64,000 bases of DNA. Source: Trichoplusia ni (Eukaryota; Arthropoda; Insecta; Lepidoptera; Noctuidae). The stretch is taken from the NCBI RefSeq assembly GCF_003590095.1, contig NC_039483.1:3472001-3536000 (forward strand). Direction: 5' to 3'. A program made the translations under genes and the position numbers. This document shows, one piece after another, positions 1 through 11,030 of this stretch (positions within the stretch are counted from its first letter, which is position 1; each line of letters begins with the position of its first letter). The notes under the pieces are model-generated. The model had not been told where the DNA came from, ran no database searches, and saw only the letters and a program-made list of their open reading frames with translations.

Positions 1-922
1 ATAGGGGCCTACATCACTTTAATTAGGGTTGTTGAGTCGTGGGACAGAGATAGTGAACTATGTTTTGTGTAGCAACGTCTCTCTCTCTGATACAATTCGA
101 AAGGTCTGATTTTCAAAAGAATGTAAGGATAGGGATGTGTTGTTACATGTAAAAGTTAATTTATAGATACATATTCATTTTAATTTATTATTTATTTATT
201 AGACTCGAGCAAAAGCTTGTATTCAGACGCACACCTAATCTTGAAAAAAAAACTTTTTTTTACTAGTGATGCCTTTAAGAGACTGGGGTTTTTAAATATA
301 ACTAGCTGTATCGCTAGCTGTACTGCATGCGTTGCAATGCAATTTTTCCTACCTTCTACCCACTTACTACCCACCTTTTACCTACCTGCTACTTACCTAT
401 TACCTGCCTACTACCTACCACCTAATTTTTCAATTTTCTTTGCTATAAACCTCACGGAGCCCGAGACCTTTCCAACGAATGCAAAACTGTGGAAATCGGT
501 TCATGCGTGGAGTTATAGCGTCAGAAAGGAAAACCCGACTTATTTTTATATAGTAGATTAAAAATACATATTTTGCATTTTAACAAAAGATCTGACTTAT
601 CAAAATGAATTCAAATATTCAAAACTATTTTCATAAATTTGTTTATGAATATATTTGTAAATTAATTTCTATGCATATTTTCAATTCATAAATATAAATA
701 AGTAAACGCCTGAATAAATTATTTTGCCAATTAAAGGTTCAGTTGCCTAGAAAACAATAAAATTATTTAGTCATTTTAATCATAATAAAACGGTCTTGTA
801 ATCTCTTTTATGACCTTAAGACTGAATACTTTAAAGAGTCTAGAAAACGTATTTGAATTTCTAGTGTAAGAAAAAAAGTGTCTGAAGAAAAATCATTTAA
901 ACCATAATCAAAATAATGCAAA
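1..922. other. Unassigned AT-rich sequence with a CT-rich simple stretch
   Basis: No gene recognised. Positions 345-425 are a degenerate CTACC/TTACC simple-sequence tract. Two tandem near-copies of a 12-base unit (CTAGCTGTAYYG) lie at 303-326. An open frame at 217-561 runs through the simple tract and is not credible as a gene. Confidence 0.5.
345..425 (+). repeat. Degenerate (CTACC)n-like low-complexity tract
   Basis: Repeated units such as CTACCCA, CTACCTG and TTACCT dominate about 80 bases. It is strongly pyrimidine-rich on the plus strand. Confidence 0.6.
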
Positions 923-930
923 TTACAAAT

Positions 931-1041
931 TGGGTGTTTGTGGTACCTTCGTTGTATCTGAATTCCATAACACAAATGCTCTAGCAACTTACTTTGGGTT
1001 CAGAACAATGTATGTGATGTTGTCCGCATTTATTTATTTAT
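931..1041 (+). mobile_element. 5'-truncated SINE tail with target-site duplication
   Basis: Matches nearly base for base the 3' half of the SINE at 29503-29730, from GTTTGTGGTACCTTCG to GTTGTCCGCATTTATTTATT. The tRNA-like head is missing. The 8-base sequence TTACAAAT flanks it at 923-930 and 1042-1049. This indicates that the truncation happened at insertion (incomplete reverse transcription) and not by later deletion. Confidence 0.8.
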
Positions 1042-1138
1042 TTACAAATACAGGAAATATAAAATACATATTAATTTTCATTTATTGCTAGATTAATTAA
1101 TTAGGGTCGAAGTCATTCATTTTTTGTGACTTACGCGT

Positions 1139-1195
1139 GGTGGTCCCATCTCTATTCGGGAAGAGGCCTGTGCCCAGCTGTGGGACAAATACGTA
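1139..1195 (+). pseudogene. LINE (RTE-like) 3' coding remnant
   Basis: A short stretch reads EEACAQLWDKYV in one frame. It resembles the C-terminal GEAFVQQWTAIG segment of the RTE fragment at 51.7-51.9 kb. Such tails are common in moth genomes. It is too short to assign further. Confidence 0.4.
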
Positions 1196-1330
1196 ATATT
1201 GGCTAGAATCAACAAAGAAACGAAATTTTCACAAATTCACAGACAGGTAAAGTGAGTAATGGATTAGGCTGTATCGAAGCTAGCACTTAAATTAAAGAGC
1301 ATACCACCATCACATAAAGCGGTACTATTC

Positions 1331-1389
1331 GATTTGTAGAGCAAGATGCCGCTCTACGGCGAATAGCACGCTATCTCACTCGTACAACT
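1331..1389. repeat. Short palindromic repeat, copy 1
   Basis: An imperfect inverted repeat of about 56-59 bp. The arms carry GAGCAAGATGCCGCTCTAC on one side and the inverse of AGTGAGATAGCG on the other. It belongs to the dispersed family also seen near 11.0, 24.2, 24.8, 28.3, 29.3 and 32.4 kb. Confidence 0.55.
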
Positions 1390-1784
1390 GCAACAGGCTT
1401 ACTCTAAAATTTAGTGGTAGTTAGGTAGGTGTTCCGATGGCTATCCGATGCCGGCAGAACCATTTGTTAGAGTAATCTTTGGTATTGGTGCTTAAACAGA
1501 TTTGATAGAAGTGTATTGACTTGTGGGTTCTATTCTTTTGTTTTTGAGATTGAGAAGGTAAAATGGTTGGAGGTTGAAGAGTTTTTAAATCACAATAGAG
1601 TTAAATAAGACTGGAAAAGTGCGAGTTGGATTTGTGACTCACAGGTTTCCGTACAAATAGATTAAACGCTCAGGTATCAAATAAGTTGGTACAAAGCCTC
1701 AAATTAATTTGTCAGCCGTTATTTTGTAGTTCTATTGGACATAGAAAAATGTAATCTGCAAATATTTTAACTGTCTAGCAATCA

Positions 1785-1850
1785 CGGTTCATGAGGTACA
1801 TGGTGACAGACACACAGCGGAGTCCTAATTATAAAGTTCCGTTTTGGCCT
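1785..1850 (-). repeat. GGTTCCGT-type interspersed repeat fragment
   Basis: On the minus strand it reads GGAACTTTATAATTAGGACTCCGCTGTGTGTCTGTC and then a CATGAACCGTGAT-type segment. This is the standard order of the abundant lepidopteran repeat that recurs at least ten times in this window. Confidence 0.5.
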
Positions 1851-2454
1851 TTGACATAAATTTGAAATGATAACCAATTTTCTATGTATGCAGAACCCGC
1901 GACCCAGGCAACATATTGCAGACGTGGTTGACCGCGTTTTACGGCCATTTAACGCTAAAGCTAATTCATATGTGTTCCGTACATTTAGCTCTGTGGCACC
2001 ATCTAGGCATCGCTTGCTAAAATATATTTTGCAGCCGAATATTTGGTTAATGAAAGCTTAAATTTGGTGCCGTCCTCAATTTGCCGCTGTTGTGCAATCT
2101 GGCTCAGTTTGAGGTGAAATTTCAGCAAAATATTTATAGATTGAGTCAACAAAATTGGAAAACAGAGGTAATCTTTTCCGGAATCGGAAATGCTTGAATC
2201 AACTTGTTTCGTCACCGATAGTTTTGTTTGCAACAAGTTACTTTTTTGGAATACTCCTTATATTTCTTTCTTGTTCCTTTCCTCGGTTAATGCCAAAATA
2301 TGTTCATAAACTTAAGAAAGTACTTGCATCGCCTGATGAACGTGAAGCCTGAAGGTATCTATAACACCCAACAAGGCAAAATTTGTTTAGACATTTGTTT
2401 AAAATACGATCCCTACACTAACTAATACCTACACTAACTTTTATCAAGGTGGAT

Positions 2455-2530
2455 CACTCATATGCTTGTACTTCGCGGGGATCGAACTCACGTCAGGTCG
2501 CACACAGTAGTAGTTCAGCCATTCAGTAGA
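2455..2530 (-). repeat. tRNA-derived SINE fragment
   Basis: On the minus strand it contains a Pol III B-box match (GTTCGATCCC) in a tRNA-like context, with no clear A box. It is a degraded SINE head and no tRNA fold is evident. Confidence 0.4.
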
Positions 2531-3117
2531 AAACATGGAATTAAAAAAATATGCACACGTATATTATGCATATACGAACTCGTTTAATTTATGTTACTGG
2601 TTTAGCACTTCCTTGCCAATTAACAGGTACGGGCTCCATAGCATTCCAAGGGCTACTCCAACCCTAAAAGATAAGGTTTCCAGACAGATATTTTTCAGCA
2701 TCAGACTGAAATTGTCCACACTTCGCCAGGGGAAATCAGGGCCAACGCAATCGTAGAGTTAAAATGGCTTAGTCAAAGGTTACGATAAAGCGATTTGACG
2801 TGTATGTAATCATGCGGTTACGTTTATATTCCCTGAAGTATTTGTTATAAGGTGATGTGATGTTTAACTCTCTATACATAAGATGTGAGATAAAGGATCT
2901 AATAAGGAGTGCTCAGTTTTGGATGATAGCATTTTGAAAGTTACCTACTAAAGAGGTGCTGGAAGTTTTGAAGATGAAAGAGGTTGTACATTTTATTGGT
3001 TCAAATTAACAAACGCTGAAAATTTCCTTTCAAAAAAAGTATTAGTTTAAGAAACTTAGACGATCGATTCGTACTTTCACTTCGGTCTCTTTTTCCAAAT
3101 CTTCATATCACAAAGAA

Positions 3118-3333
3118 TCCTACTAGTTCCTATTCTTACTTAAATTATGAACTCGATAGTTTGTATGTATGGATGTATGTATGTTTGTTCGTCTTTCACG
3201 CAAAAACCACTGAACAGATTAAGACCAAGCTTGGTACACAGATAGTTTGTAACCAGTTTTCACACATAGGATAGTTTTTATCGTAGTTTTTATATATGTT
3301 TTTTTTGATAGCGGGCATGCGTGTAACGGCTAG
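3118..3333 (+). mobile_element. Short non-autonomous Helitron (subfamily with CACGCAAAAACCACTGAAC)
   Basis: Starts near TC and ends GGCTAG|T. Its interior, TTTGTTCGTCTTTCACGCAA, ACCACTGAACAGATT and CTTGGTACACAGATAGTTT, matches the element at 19828-20007. It carries no coding capacity and would depend on a Rep/helicase supplied in trans. A (GTAT)n microsatellite lies inside it. Confidence 0.65.
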
Positions 3334-3612
3334 TAGTAAATATTTTCCTTTGCAATGTTTTCTTAGAGGTAAATATAGCGCTGCTAGAACTATAAATCTT
3401 CTTTCAGTGTTGTTTTCTTAATTTATATAAATGCTTGATGCTTGGCATAAGACCCTGTTCCTCTTAATTTCGCTTACAGTGCCTTATTTGTTTGGCTTTA
3501 TTCTGTCAACATTATTACCTTAGTCTCTTAGATTTCACCTTGGTTTTGGTACTTAAAAATAAGGTAAATAATCTTGGTTGTCTCTTTTAATACAAAAACA
3601 TATTATTATATA

Positions 3613-3996
3613 CACGGTGATTTTTTAGTCGTCTTACAAAAGAAGCCCAGTTCATGTATCCGACGTAAAATACCCCTAGGCGCGATTATTATTTTTTTAT
3701 CATCAACTAAGATAATAAGTACGAAGAAAAAATAAACAAGAGAAATCTGAAATATACTCTTAAAAATGATAAAAACGCCGCCGCCCGCGCCCCTCACCAT
3801 TGTTACAAGGTTTGGACCGCGCTCGCAACAGAGCTTTGTTTCTAAAAAACTACGAATTGCATCATAATATTGAACAAAAATGGCTTTTTAAATTTATTCA
3901 AATCTCTTAAATACCTATTTTTTTATCATGGACGTGTTCTAGTCATTGGATTCATGAACTGGGCTGCTTTTGTAAGACGACTAAAAAAACACGGTG
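3613..3996 (+). mobile_element. Non-autonomous TIR DNA transposon, copy 1
   Basis: 384-bp element with inverted repeats of roughly 50 bp (CACGGTGATTTTTTAGTCGT, then CTTACAAAAG..CCCAGTTCATG, mirrored at the right end). It is flanked on both sides by TATA (3609-3612 and 3997-4000). A second copy lies inverted at 53323-53704. TATA may be a 4-bp duplication, or a TA duplication plus terminal TA. Two open frames overlap it but neither resembles a transposase. Confidence 0.8.
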
Positions 3997-5060
3997 TATA
4001 TTCAATATTAAGTGATGCACCTGTTTACTGACGCCTGTTTATCGGGAGTGCCCGACTAGTTTTAGACCCAACCGGAGTCCTCATGAGCTGACGAGGTGGG
4101 GTCTTTCGCATCATATAAAAAAAAGCATAAAGCATATTAAGTTCATTAACGAGTGATTTATTTGATTTGGTAACCTTTATTGCTGAGAGTGACATCGAAA
4201 TAAGTTTAACATCCAACAGTGATTTCTTATTTTCTTATTAAATAGAATTATAAAATTAAATTAATGAATTCTAATTAGGCCAACCAGCATTGTCTGAAAG
4301 AACAATATTTTCTTCTGAAAATAATTAAAGATTTGTTTAATAAAGTGAGCGCTCTGCTAAAAGGGCAATCATTCAAATGACATGCACAAAGACAATCAGT
4401 CTTAAAACTAGCAATTATGTGTCAAACAAATTAAAACAGATTAAAAGTTAACTATATGTAGGCATTACTTAAAAAAAAACAATGTTGAATGACTACAAAC
4501 CCAGAACATTCTCGACCCACTTGGCTCAGGGGTTGAATGTTTTGCTATCAGCGCCAAAGTTGCCGTTTGCATTCATTGAATGCATTACCCGGAAATGGCG
4601 GAAACCTTGAGAACAACAATGTCTTTCATAAAATGATTTACTGATAGCGCAACTTAAACTAATTGTTTCTGTTAAATAGATTGTCTCAAAACTCAAAAGC
4701 AGGAATTTTCTTTAGTTTTAGTAGGTTGCAGGCGGAAAAACGAGACATATTTTCTTTTGTCAAAACTTACGATATCTCAATCTTTTTATTCGTCAATAAG
4801 TAAAAAAAAAATGGTGAATTTAGATATCGTATTTCATGCCTATTTAAATAAATGAATCTGAAACTTTAGTACTTTCCTCCTGATAAGTTTTCAAATCGAA
4901 AAAGAAATCTTGTTGCGACAATTATAACATACGTTCATTATTAATTCCTATATTAACAAAAACATCTGCTTATTTACCAGTATGATAACCACACGGGGTT
5001 AATGGCAGAACGACTCGAAGTTTGTATTGGAATCTCAAACTTCCTTCCAATCGGCTTAGT

Positions 5061-5105
5061 TCAGTATTTTCAGTCAGTAGCATTTTAGCATCGCTCGGGG
5101 TAGGG
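5061..5105 (+). promoter_or_regulatory. Candidate initiator-type promoter
   Basis: Three TCAGT motifs (5061, 5070, 5074; the last two overlap) match the arthropod initiator. They lead into a locally CpG-rich stretch (GGGCGTCGCGTCGCCC around 5104-5119) that is unusual in this AT-rich window. No TATA box is visible at the expected distance. With the A at 5072 as +1, the bases near +28 (GGTAG) are a weak DPE-like match. Speculative; it could also be an unrelated GC patch. Confidence 0.3.
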
Positions 5106-5337
5106 CGTCGCGTCGCCCTCCGATGCCAAACGACCGTTACTCGACGCGTTCTAAATACAAATTCAAAATAAATCGAACGCCAGTGGATTTGAAATAAGAA
5201 AATAGAATTGATTTGAATGTTGAATTGTTTTTTTTTCTGAATAGTGCTGCATAAAGTTTGTGATTAGAAATTGTATTGTCTGTGGGTTAAAAGTTGTGAA
5301 AGTTTAGTTAAACTATTTAGTTAAATCGAACAGTTAG
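5072..5337 (+). other. Candidate 5' non-coding first exon
   Basis: Runs from the candidate initiator to a strong splice donor, TTAG|GTGAGT, with GT at 5338-5339. It contains no long ORF, as expected for a leader exon. If it belongs to the receptor gene it would join the acceptor at 56820 across an intron of about 51.5 kb, which is plausible for insect aminergic receptors. Nothing in the sequence proves the link. Confidence 0.22.
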
Positions 5338-6299
5338 GTGAGTTTAATTGTGATTGATAAAGGTTTGGGTGAGTTAATTAGTTTTATTGTTTTGATTGGA
5401 TTTATTAATTGGTGTTAGTCGGTTGAAATATAGTCAGCTTATCCAGTTCATAGTGTTATTGTAAATGAGTAAAATTAATAATAAGCTGATTAATCACAAA
5501 ATTAAAAAAGTTAAAATATAATATTCAACCTTAAGGAAATATTAGATTAATATAAAAAATTATTGATTCATTAAAATCGTTTTAAATCAAGTTGTTTAAA
5601 AATATACTTTAATAAAAAAACAATTGAAATACATTCCTAAATTATATGCATTTGCATTTTGCAAGTCTAAATAATTGTTTGGACTGTAAAAGAGACAGTT
5701 TTGTTTCGACATTTCTTCTCAGAGTAATCTGTGGAAAATATCTTCTTCAGCAAGCGCAAAAAAAAAAACATTTTAAAGTAATGATAAATACTCTTCTTTT
5801 ACGGGATTAATTAATCACTTCGTTATAATAGTCAGTCACTAAAAGTCGACTCTGGGGAGCGCAAAATAAAATCGTGTAAAAGATAATATATTCTACTCAC
5901 AGGATAAATATTATTTCATTTTGTTATTTTTTAAATTATAACATTTTAAACGTACAACATATTAGGATGAAATGAAGTGTTTAATTAATGTGTTAAAAAA
6001 GACACAGACTGTTGTGCTACGGAATTGTATGTTGCGTAGTTTCTTCTCCACACCTAGAGCACTTCGGTACCGGTAAAGGGTGGGCGAAACGTGCTATGTA
6101 TTATTGTTTTATGACTTTCAAAAAGTGTTACTTTGTAGCCTAGAATAAATGGATTTTGATTTTAATTTTTCGTCTATGACGGTCTTTTTGCTGAATAGCA
6201 GAATGTAGAGTACATAGTAGTACGCAGTAAATAAGTAATACCATCAGTGCCTATATAGAATTGGTAAAAAGGGCAGACACACAATATAAATAATATATA

Positions 6300-6438
6300 T
6301 TCTGCTAATATTATAAAAGCGAAATTTTGTATTTATGTAGGTATCTGTTTGTTCCACTTTCATGCAAAAACCACTGAACGGATTTAAACAAAACTGGGAT
6401 TTAACCAGGATTAACACATAGGATTAACATTTAGGTTC
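6300..6438 (+). mobile_element. 3'-truncated short Helitron
   Basis: Starts TCTGCTAATATTATAAAAGC and contains CATGCAAAAACCACTGAACG and a CACATAGGATTAAC segment, like the elements at 3118 and 19828. The CTAG end is absent. Confidence 0.55.
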
Positions 6439-6870
6439 ATTTACGATTTAAAGTACTAAAATGACTACATAATATACAATACAGTATTCATTTTTTGGGT
6501 ATTATGTTATATTATTTCGATCTCGATCTCACTCATAATCTCACCTTAAGTGCGGTCTGTACGTGCTTAAGCTTCAAGTGTAATGACGTAATAACGGTCT
6601 TAGATGCTTCAGTTTTTGTGAAGGACTCGCTTCAAGAGTTTCATAGTGGAATACATAACATTAGCACCAACTTGACCAGAACAAATTTATCAGCGTGAAT
6701 GGAATTGTACCTAAAAGAGAAAAAACAAAATGGAATAGTGTAGATAGAGTTTCTTGCTTTATTCTTCTCCATAAGAATGACATTTGAAACTACACAAGTA
6801 GATTGACTCTACTTTTTTTTAAAGTGCCTGAAAGTAGACCTATTCGAAATCGAAACTTTTTATTTAGATA

Positions 6871-7092
6871 CTAGCTGTTGCCCGCGACTTCGTCCCCGTG
6901 GGTAGAAGATATAAGTTATGATTTATACCTGCCTTGTTTTTTTTTTCAAATTTTTCATTGTATCTTCGCTCCTATTAAAATACATAAATAAATAGCAACA
7001 CAAAAAGAATTTTCCACTTTGGACCAGTAGTTTCTGAGATTAGCGCGTTCAAACAAACAAACAAACTCTTCAGCTTTATATATTAGTATAGA
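6871..7092 (-). mobile_element. Short non-autonomous Helitron, complete ends
   Basis: On the minus strand it runs A|TCTATACTAATATATAAAGC ... GGGCAACAGCTAG|T: the 5' TC and 3' CTAG ends of Helitrons, inserted between A and T with no target duplication. The 3' end has the GC-rich palindromic region (CGCG/CGCG around GACGAAGT in intact copies). It is 222 bp, non-coding, and one of about ten copies. Confidence 0.75.
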
Positions 7093-8416
7093 TTAATTTA
7101 AAAAAGGTATGTCAGATATTTAATAATAAGAACGATGTTCCACGCCGTTTATCATCATTGCATCCTAACATCACCCACAGTTTTCTGACACTCTTTCCTG
7201 TCTTTTTGCGTCTCTTATTTTGAAGCTTTCAGAAATCTATAACTATCCATTTATAATCCAAGCCTTTATAAAAAAAGAGTAACATCAATATCCACGCAGA
7301 TTAAAAACAAAACACTACACTGCATTCGCAATTTAAAAGCTACATGAAAATACTTCAAAGTAACAAAGATTTTCAATAGCAGTGAAAAATCTAACGTCTG
7401 CATTTACTCTCTACGAAATACAATATAAATTTAGCCTTCAATTCGCACAATGGCTACACGCTTAGCGGGCAAATGTTCGCATATGGCTACCTATGCATGC
7501 GTTCCAGTAAATGTTGCATCATTTTTAGATTAAAAAGCTTTCGTGTATGTGGGTAGGAGACTGAACAATTATTGTCGTGTTATACGAATATGTGAACACG
7601 GTTTAAAACTCGTGGTACTTTACTACTAGGCATGTGCTCGTTAATCGATGTATGAATTTTCACTAAACTACTGTTAAAAGCTTTGGAAAGTGCACACTTT
7701 CCTATCCTTTTTACTACCCAGTGGAAATCATGGACTTTCTTCACTCTGGGGTAGGCGAAGGTCTGTGACGGACTCCTACGGGAACTAAAACTAAAACCAC
7801 TGGAATGCTTCTCCGTTCTCTTTAGTCTTGGGCAAAGAAAGAACGCAAGGGTTCAAATTGAACCCTGTCAATAAGGTTTTGAACTGTTAGAGAACTGATA
7901 GAGATACAGCAGAAAGTTCATTGATGACGTATTTCTTTTGTTTTTGTATAAGCAGTTAATAAGTATAAAAGAGGTTATGGCTAAGGTGTAGTTGACGGGT
8001 TGATTTTTTGCATATTTGATTTTATTTATTTTTCGCAAATCCAAGCCTCTCATAAGCATTTCTTTAAATCCTTAAAAGTAAACCAGATTTTGAGCTGACT
8101 AAAACCTTTGGAAGTTGCTAGTTTTGAATTAGCGTAGGTTGAAATGCGTCTGACTGTTAATTTAGTAATGATAATTAATCCCGTTTCCCAGAATACGGGC
8201 TCATACAATTACCCATTCAGTTCACTGACTGTAATAGTGTATTTCTAATTATAACCAAATTATTTGCCTTTTGTGTTCATCGGTACATAATGTATTAGAA
8301 TTGCATTTTACTATACCTATATGCCTTTGCCTTAGAAGTATAGATTAGGAATAAAGGGGCGTTTCTTTTCCACAGTTAGGCTTCCTTATTAGTATATATA
8401 TTAGTATATAGTATAG

Positions 8417-8634
8417 ATGATTTATACCTGCCCTGTTTTTTTCACATTTTCCATTCTATCTTCGCTCCCATTAGTCGCAGCGTGATGGTTTATAGCCTAA
8501 AGCCTTCCTCGATGAATGGTCTATTCAACACAAAAAGAAATTTTCAATTTGGACCAGTAGTTCCTGAGATTATCGCGTTCAAACAAACAAACAAACAAAC
8601 AAACTCTTCAGCTTTATATATTAGTAAGTATAGA
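8417..8634 (-). mobile_element. Short Helitron lacking its 3' terminus
   Basis: Same family as the element at 6871. It has the TC end at 8633-8634, an expanded (AAAC)n tract and the CCTAAAGCCTTCCTCGATGA core, but no GCCCGCGACTTCG/CTAG end. Confidence 0.65.
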
Positions 8635-9059
8635 TTAATATAGATTGTCAAGGCTTAGAAAAGGACTAGCTGTTGTGAAGGTGAGATACCACATTACACA
8701 GCTTATAGCAGCTCCTTGAATCTACAGTATCCTATGTCTTGCTTTAAGGCATGAAGCTTTATTACGTCAGCGGTTATGGAGGGTACAGTTCTATCAAGAC
8801 ACTACTTGCAATCCGGCGTTCGGGCAAATTAGCCAAGTTTTGGAAACCACTTTATTTGAAGTAGTCTTGAAGAATATTACTTCAAACTTTTAATTAGCAT
8901 AGTACCTGGCTCTATTAGTGTAAGGTTTATTTAAATTTGTAAAGTTTCAATTTGACTGATTTATTATAAGTCAAACTTTTGATATGAAAAGGTCGAAGAT
9001 AAAAGATGGAGGTCAACATAACCAATGGAGTGTATTCGGACATTTTAGAGGTAAACAAA

Positions 9060-9310
9060 GCCAGCATTTTTTTGGGGTTTTTTTTCCCGGGGAGAAACGA
9101 AAATGAGGGGGATATCACGTGCTCTCGCCGACTAGCCAGAGCAGGTAGGTGTATAAAGCCCACTCCTTAGTCCTCGCAAGAAAAGACGCGCAGGGCGTAG
9201 GCGTGCTTCGCGTCCGACTATTGCTTGGCCTGTTAGCTGATCGAGTGACAGGGTGTCCACCCTGCCACTCGCTGGCCAGACCTTAACGTGGGCGCACGTC
9301 GTAAACTTAG
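9060..9310 (+). repeat. GC-richer repeat-like block with hairpin
   Basis: Contrasts with the surrounding AT-rich DNA. It contains GAGAAACGAAAATGAGGG, CTCCTTAGTCCTCGC and GACGCGCAGGGCGTAGGCG. I recognise the style of a moth interspersed repeat but cannot name it. A B-box-like GGTTCGATTTCC follows at about 9338-9349. Confidence 0.35.
9242..9271. repeat. Hairpin, 14-bp arms with one mismatch
   Basis: CGAGTGACAGGGTG and CACCCTGCCACTCG pair across a 2-base gap with a single A/C mismatch. It lies inside the GC-richer block. Confidence 0.7.
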
Positions 9311-9883
9311 AAAGGTCTAGTGTTTAGTGGTTTTGTGGTTCGATTTCCACCCAGGTCAAATTTTGTGATGAATCAAGTTCTGTTTCTGGATGTAATTTTT
9401 TAATACAAGCGAAAAAATAAATGTTCATAAAATAAAAGTTAGCATTAGTTTTTGACAAATGACGGTACTTCGACTTTTCGTTTCAATGCATATCATCAAA
9501 TCGTGCTGGACAAGTGTCCGAGTTGACAAACAATTTGGCAGATACATTTTAATTCAACGATATGAAGTGGTTTTAAACCAAAATTGCCATTATATGCTTC
9601 CACTGTTAACCGCAAATGAACGGTTATGTTTCACTAAAATTGCTAATAGAAATTTAATGGATGGAAAACAATTAGCCGAACGGATTAATTATGGTATGGT
9701 ATGGTCATGTTGCATGGAACGCCCTGTAGGGACGATGACCTTAATTATTTAATAATATGAAGATTTCCAGGTAATAGGGAAATTACTTGTGCTATTTCTA
9801 TGACTTAATCATGACCAACCATGTTGAAATTACACTCCATCTATGATACTTGTATTCTACAACAATAATTTAACAAGCTAGAT

Positions 9884-9980
9884 GTTGCCTCGGTTCGAGC
9901 CCACAGGAACATAAAATCGAGATAAAAAATTATCCTGTCTCAATTCAGGTTATAAACCATCTTGGGTTCAAATGTTGATA
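9884..9980 (-). mobile_element. Degraded Helitron fragment
   Basis: Begins on the plus strand with CTAGATGTTGCC and continues GGAACATAAAATCGAGATAA and GGTTATAAACCATCTTGGG. The same order of motifs is found in the fragment at 13.87-14.07 kb. Confidence 0.4.
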
Positions 9981-10974
9981 TGGCCTATCTATCTGACAAA
10001 ACACGCGATTCGATAACTGTTACTACTAGCATTAGGCGATAGAAAATCTTGCATATTTAAGAGATTTCATCAGAATTTTATGAAGGATTGAATTAGTCAC
10101 GTTGTTTCGACCTATGTTTCGAAGCACGTTTCTTCTAAATCAGAATATCACGTTTTATCTAAAATTAGGCATTATTTGTAACCCGAGGTGTGTAAATATA
10201 GTGGGTGTTCATTTTATGTAAAGCTGAAATAACGTGCCTGAAATTCACAAAACTGAGTGCCCCTTTGACCTCTATAATATGGGAATTAAGATTTTTTCTG
10301 ACTTTCTGATAATACAACTTTGCTTCTTCTTCTACAAGTTTTTTCTTTCCTTCTAATTTTGTTTGAAACCGTTCTTTAAACCGTAAATAGTGATGTTATA
10401 AGTTTAACGTGCTCATCTGTCTGTCTATGGCATGACTTGAGCAATTTTAATTTAGTTTCTTTGTATTAGTGTGCGTCTTATATGCGAGTTTTCATAGACA
10501 TATTTGATTAAAATCGGTCGAGCCGTTTAAGAGTGCAATAAAGAATATGAATATGAGTTAAATTTAACTTGATCATATCGTTATTTTCTATTTAACTCTC
10601 ATCCGTCCAATTGCATGTTTTGCTATAAATACTAAAACAAAAAACTATCCCGCATTTACCACAGAACATACAGAATGGAAGGAACAACCTACAAATCATC
10701 GGTAGTCTAAGAGTTTAAAGGTACACTGCAGGTAAATTTGCTTTGTGTATATAGCCTTACAACATACATTTAGTATTCAATGCAAGAACGTATGAGCCGA
10801 ATGAAGTATTCTTATATTTCTTTGTCTTTGCGTACAAGACAAAGAAAAACTAAACAAAATTTTCTTCCCAAAGTTAGTGACAAAACTTATTTATTAATGT
10901 ACGTGTTCACAAGATATTTGTTCTTTCTGAATACGTAACCTGCCCTGTACTATGAACTCTTAAAAGTTTTTAAC

Positions 10975-11030
10975 GTTGTGGGAGCGAAATAGCGCTGTAC
11001 ATTCGCATAGCGCCGTCCTGCTTCCACAAC
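10975..11030. repeat. Short palindromic repeat, copy 2 (56 bp)
   Basis: GTTGTGGGAGCGAAATAGCG on the left is mirrored by CGCCGTCCTGCTTCCACAAC on the right, with symmetry centred near 11002. One of the best-preserved copies of the family. Confidence 0.65.

Noticed and set aside
3160..3190. (GTAT)n microsatellite as an independent feature
   Set aside because: It lies within the Helitron at 3118-3333.
8580..8605. (AAAC)n run as a possible CRISPR-like or satellite array
   Set aside because: It is the variable microsatellite inside the short Helitrons, present in most copies.
9459..9752. 97-residue open frame
   Set aside because: No start context, domain or neighbour supports it; composition is like translated non-coding DNA.
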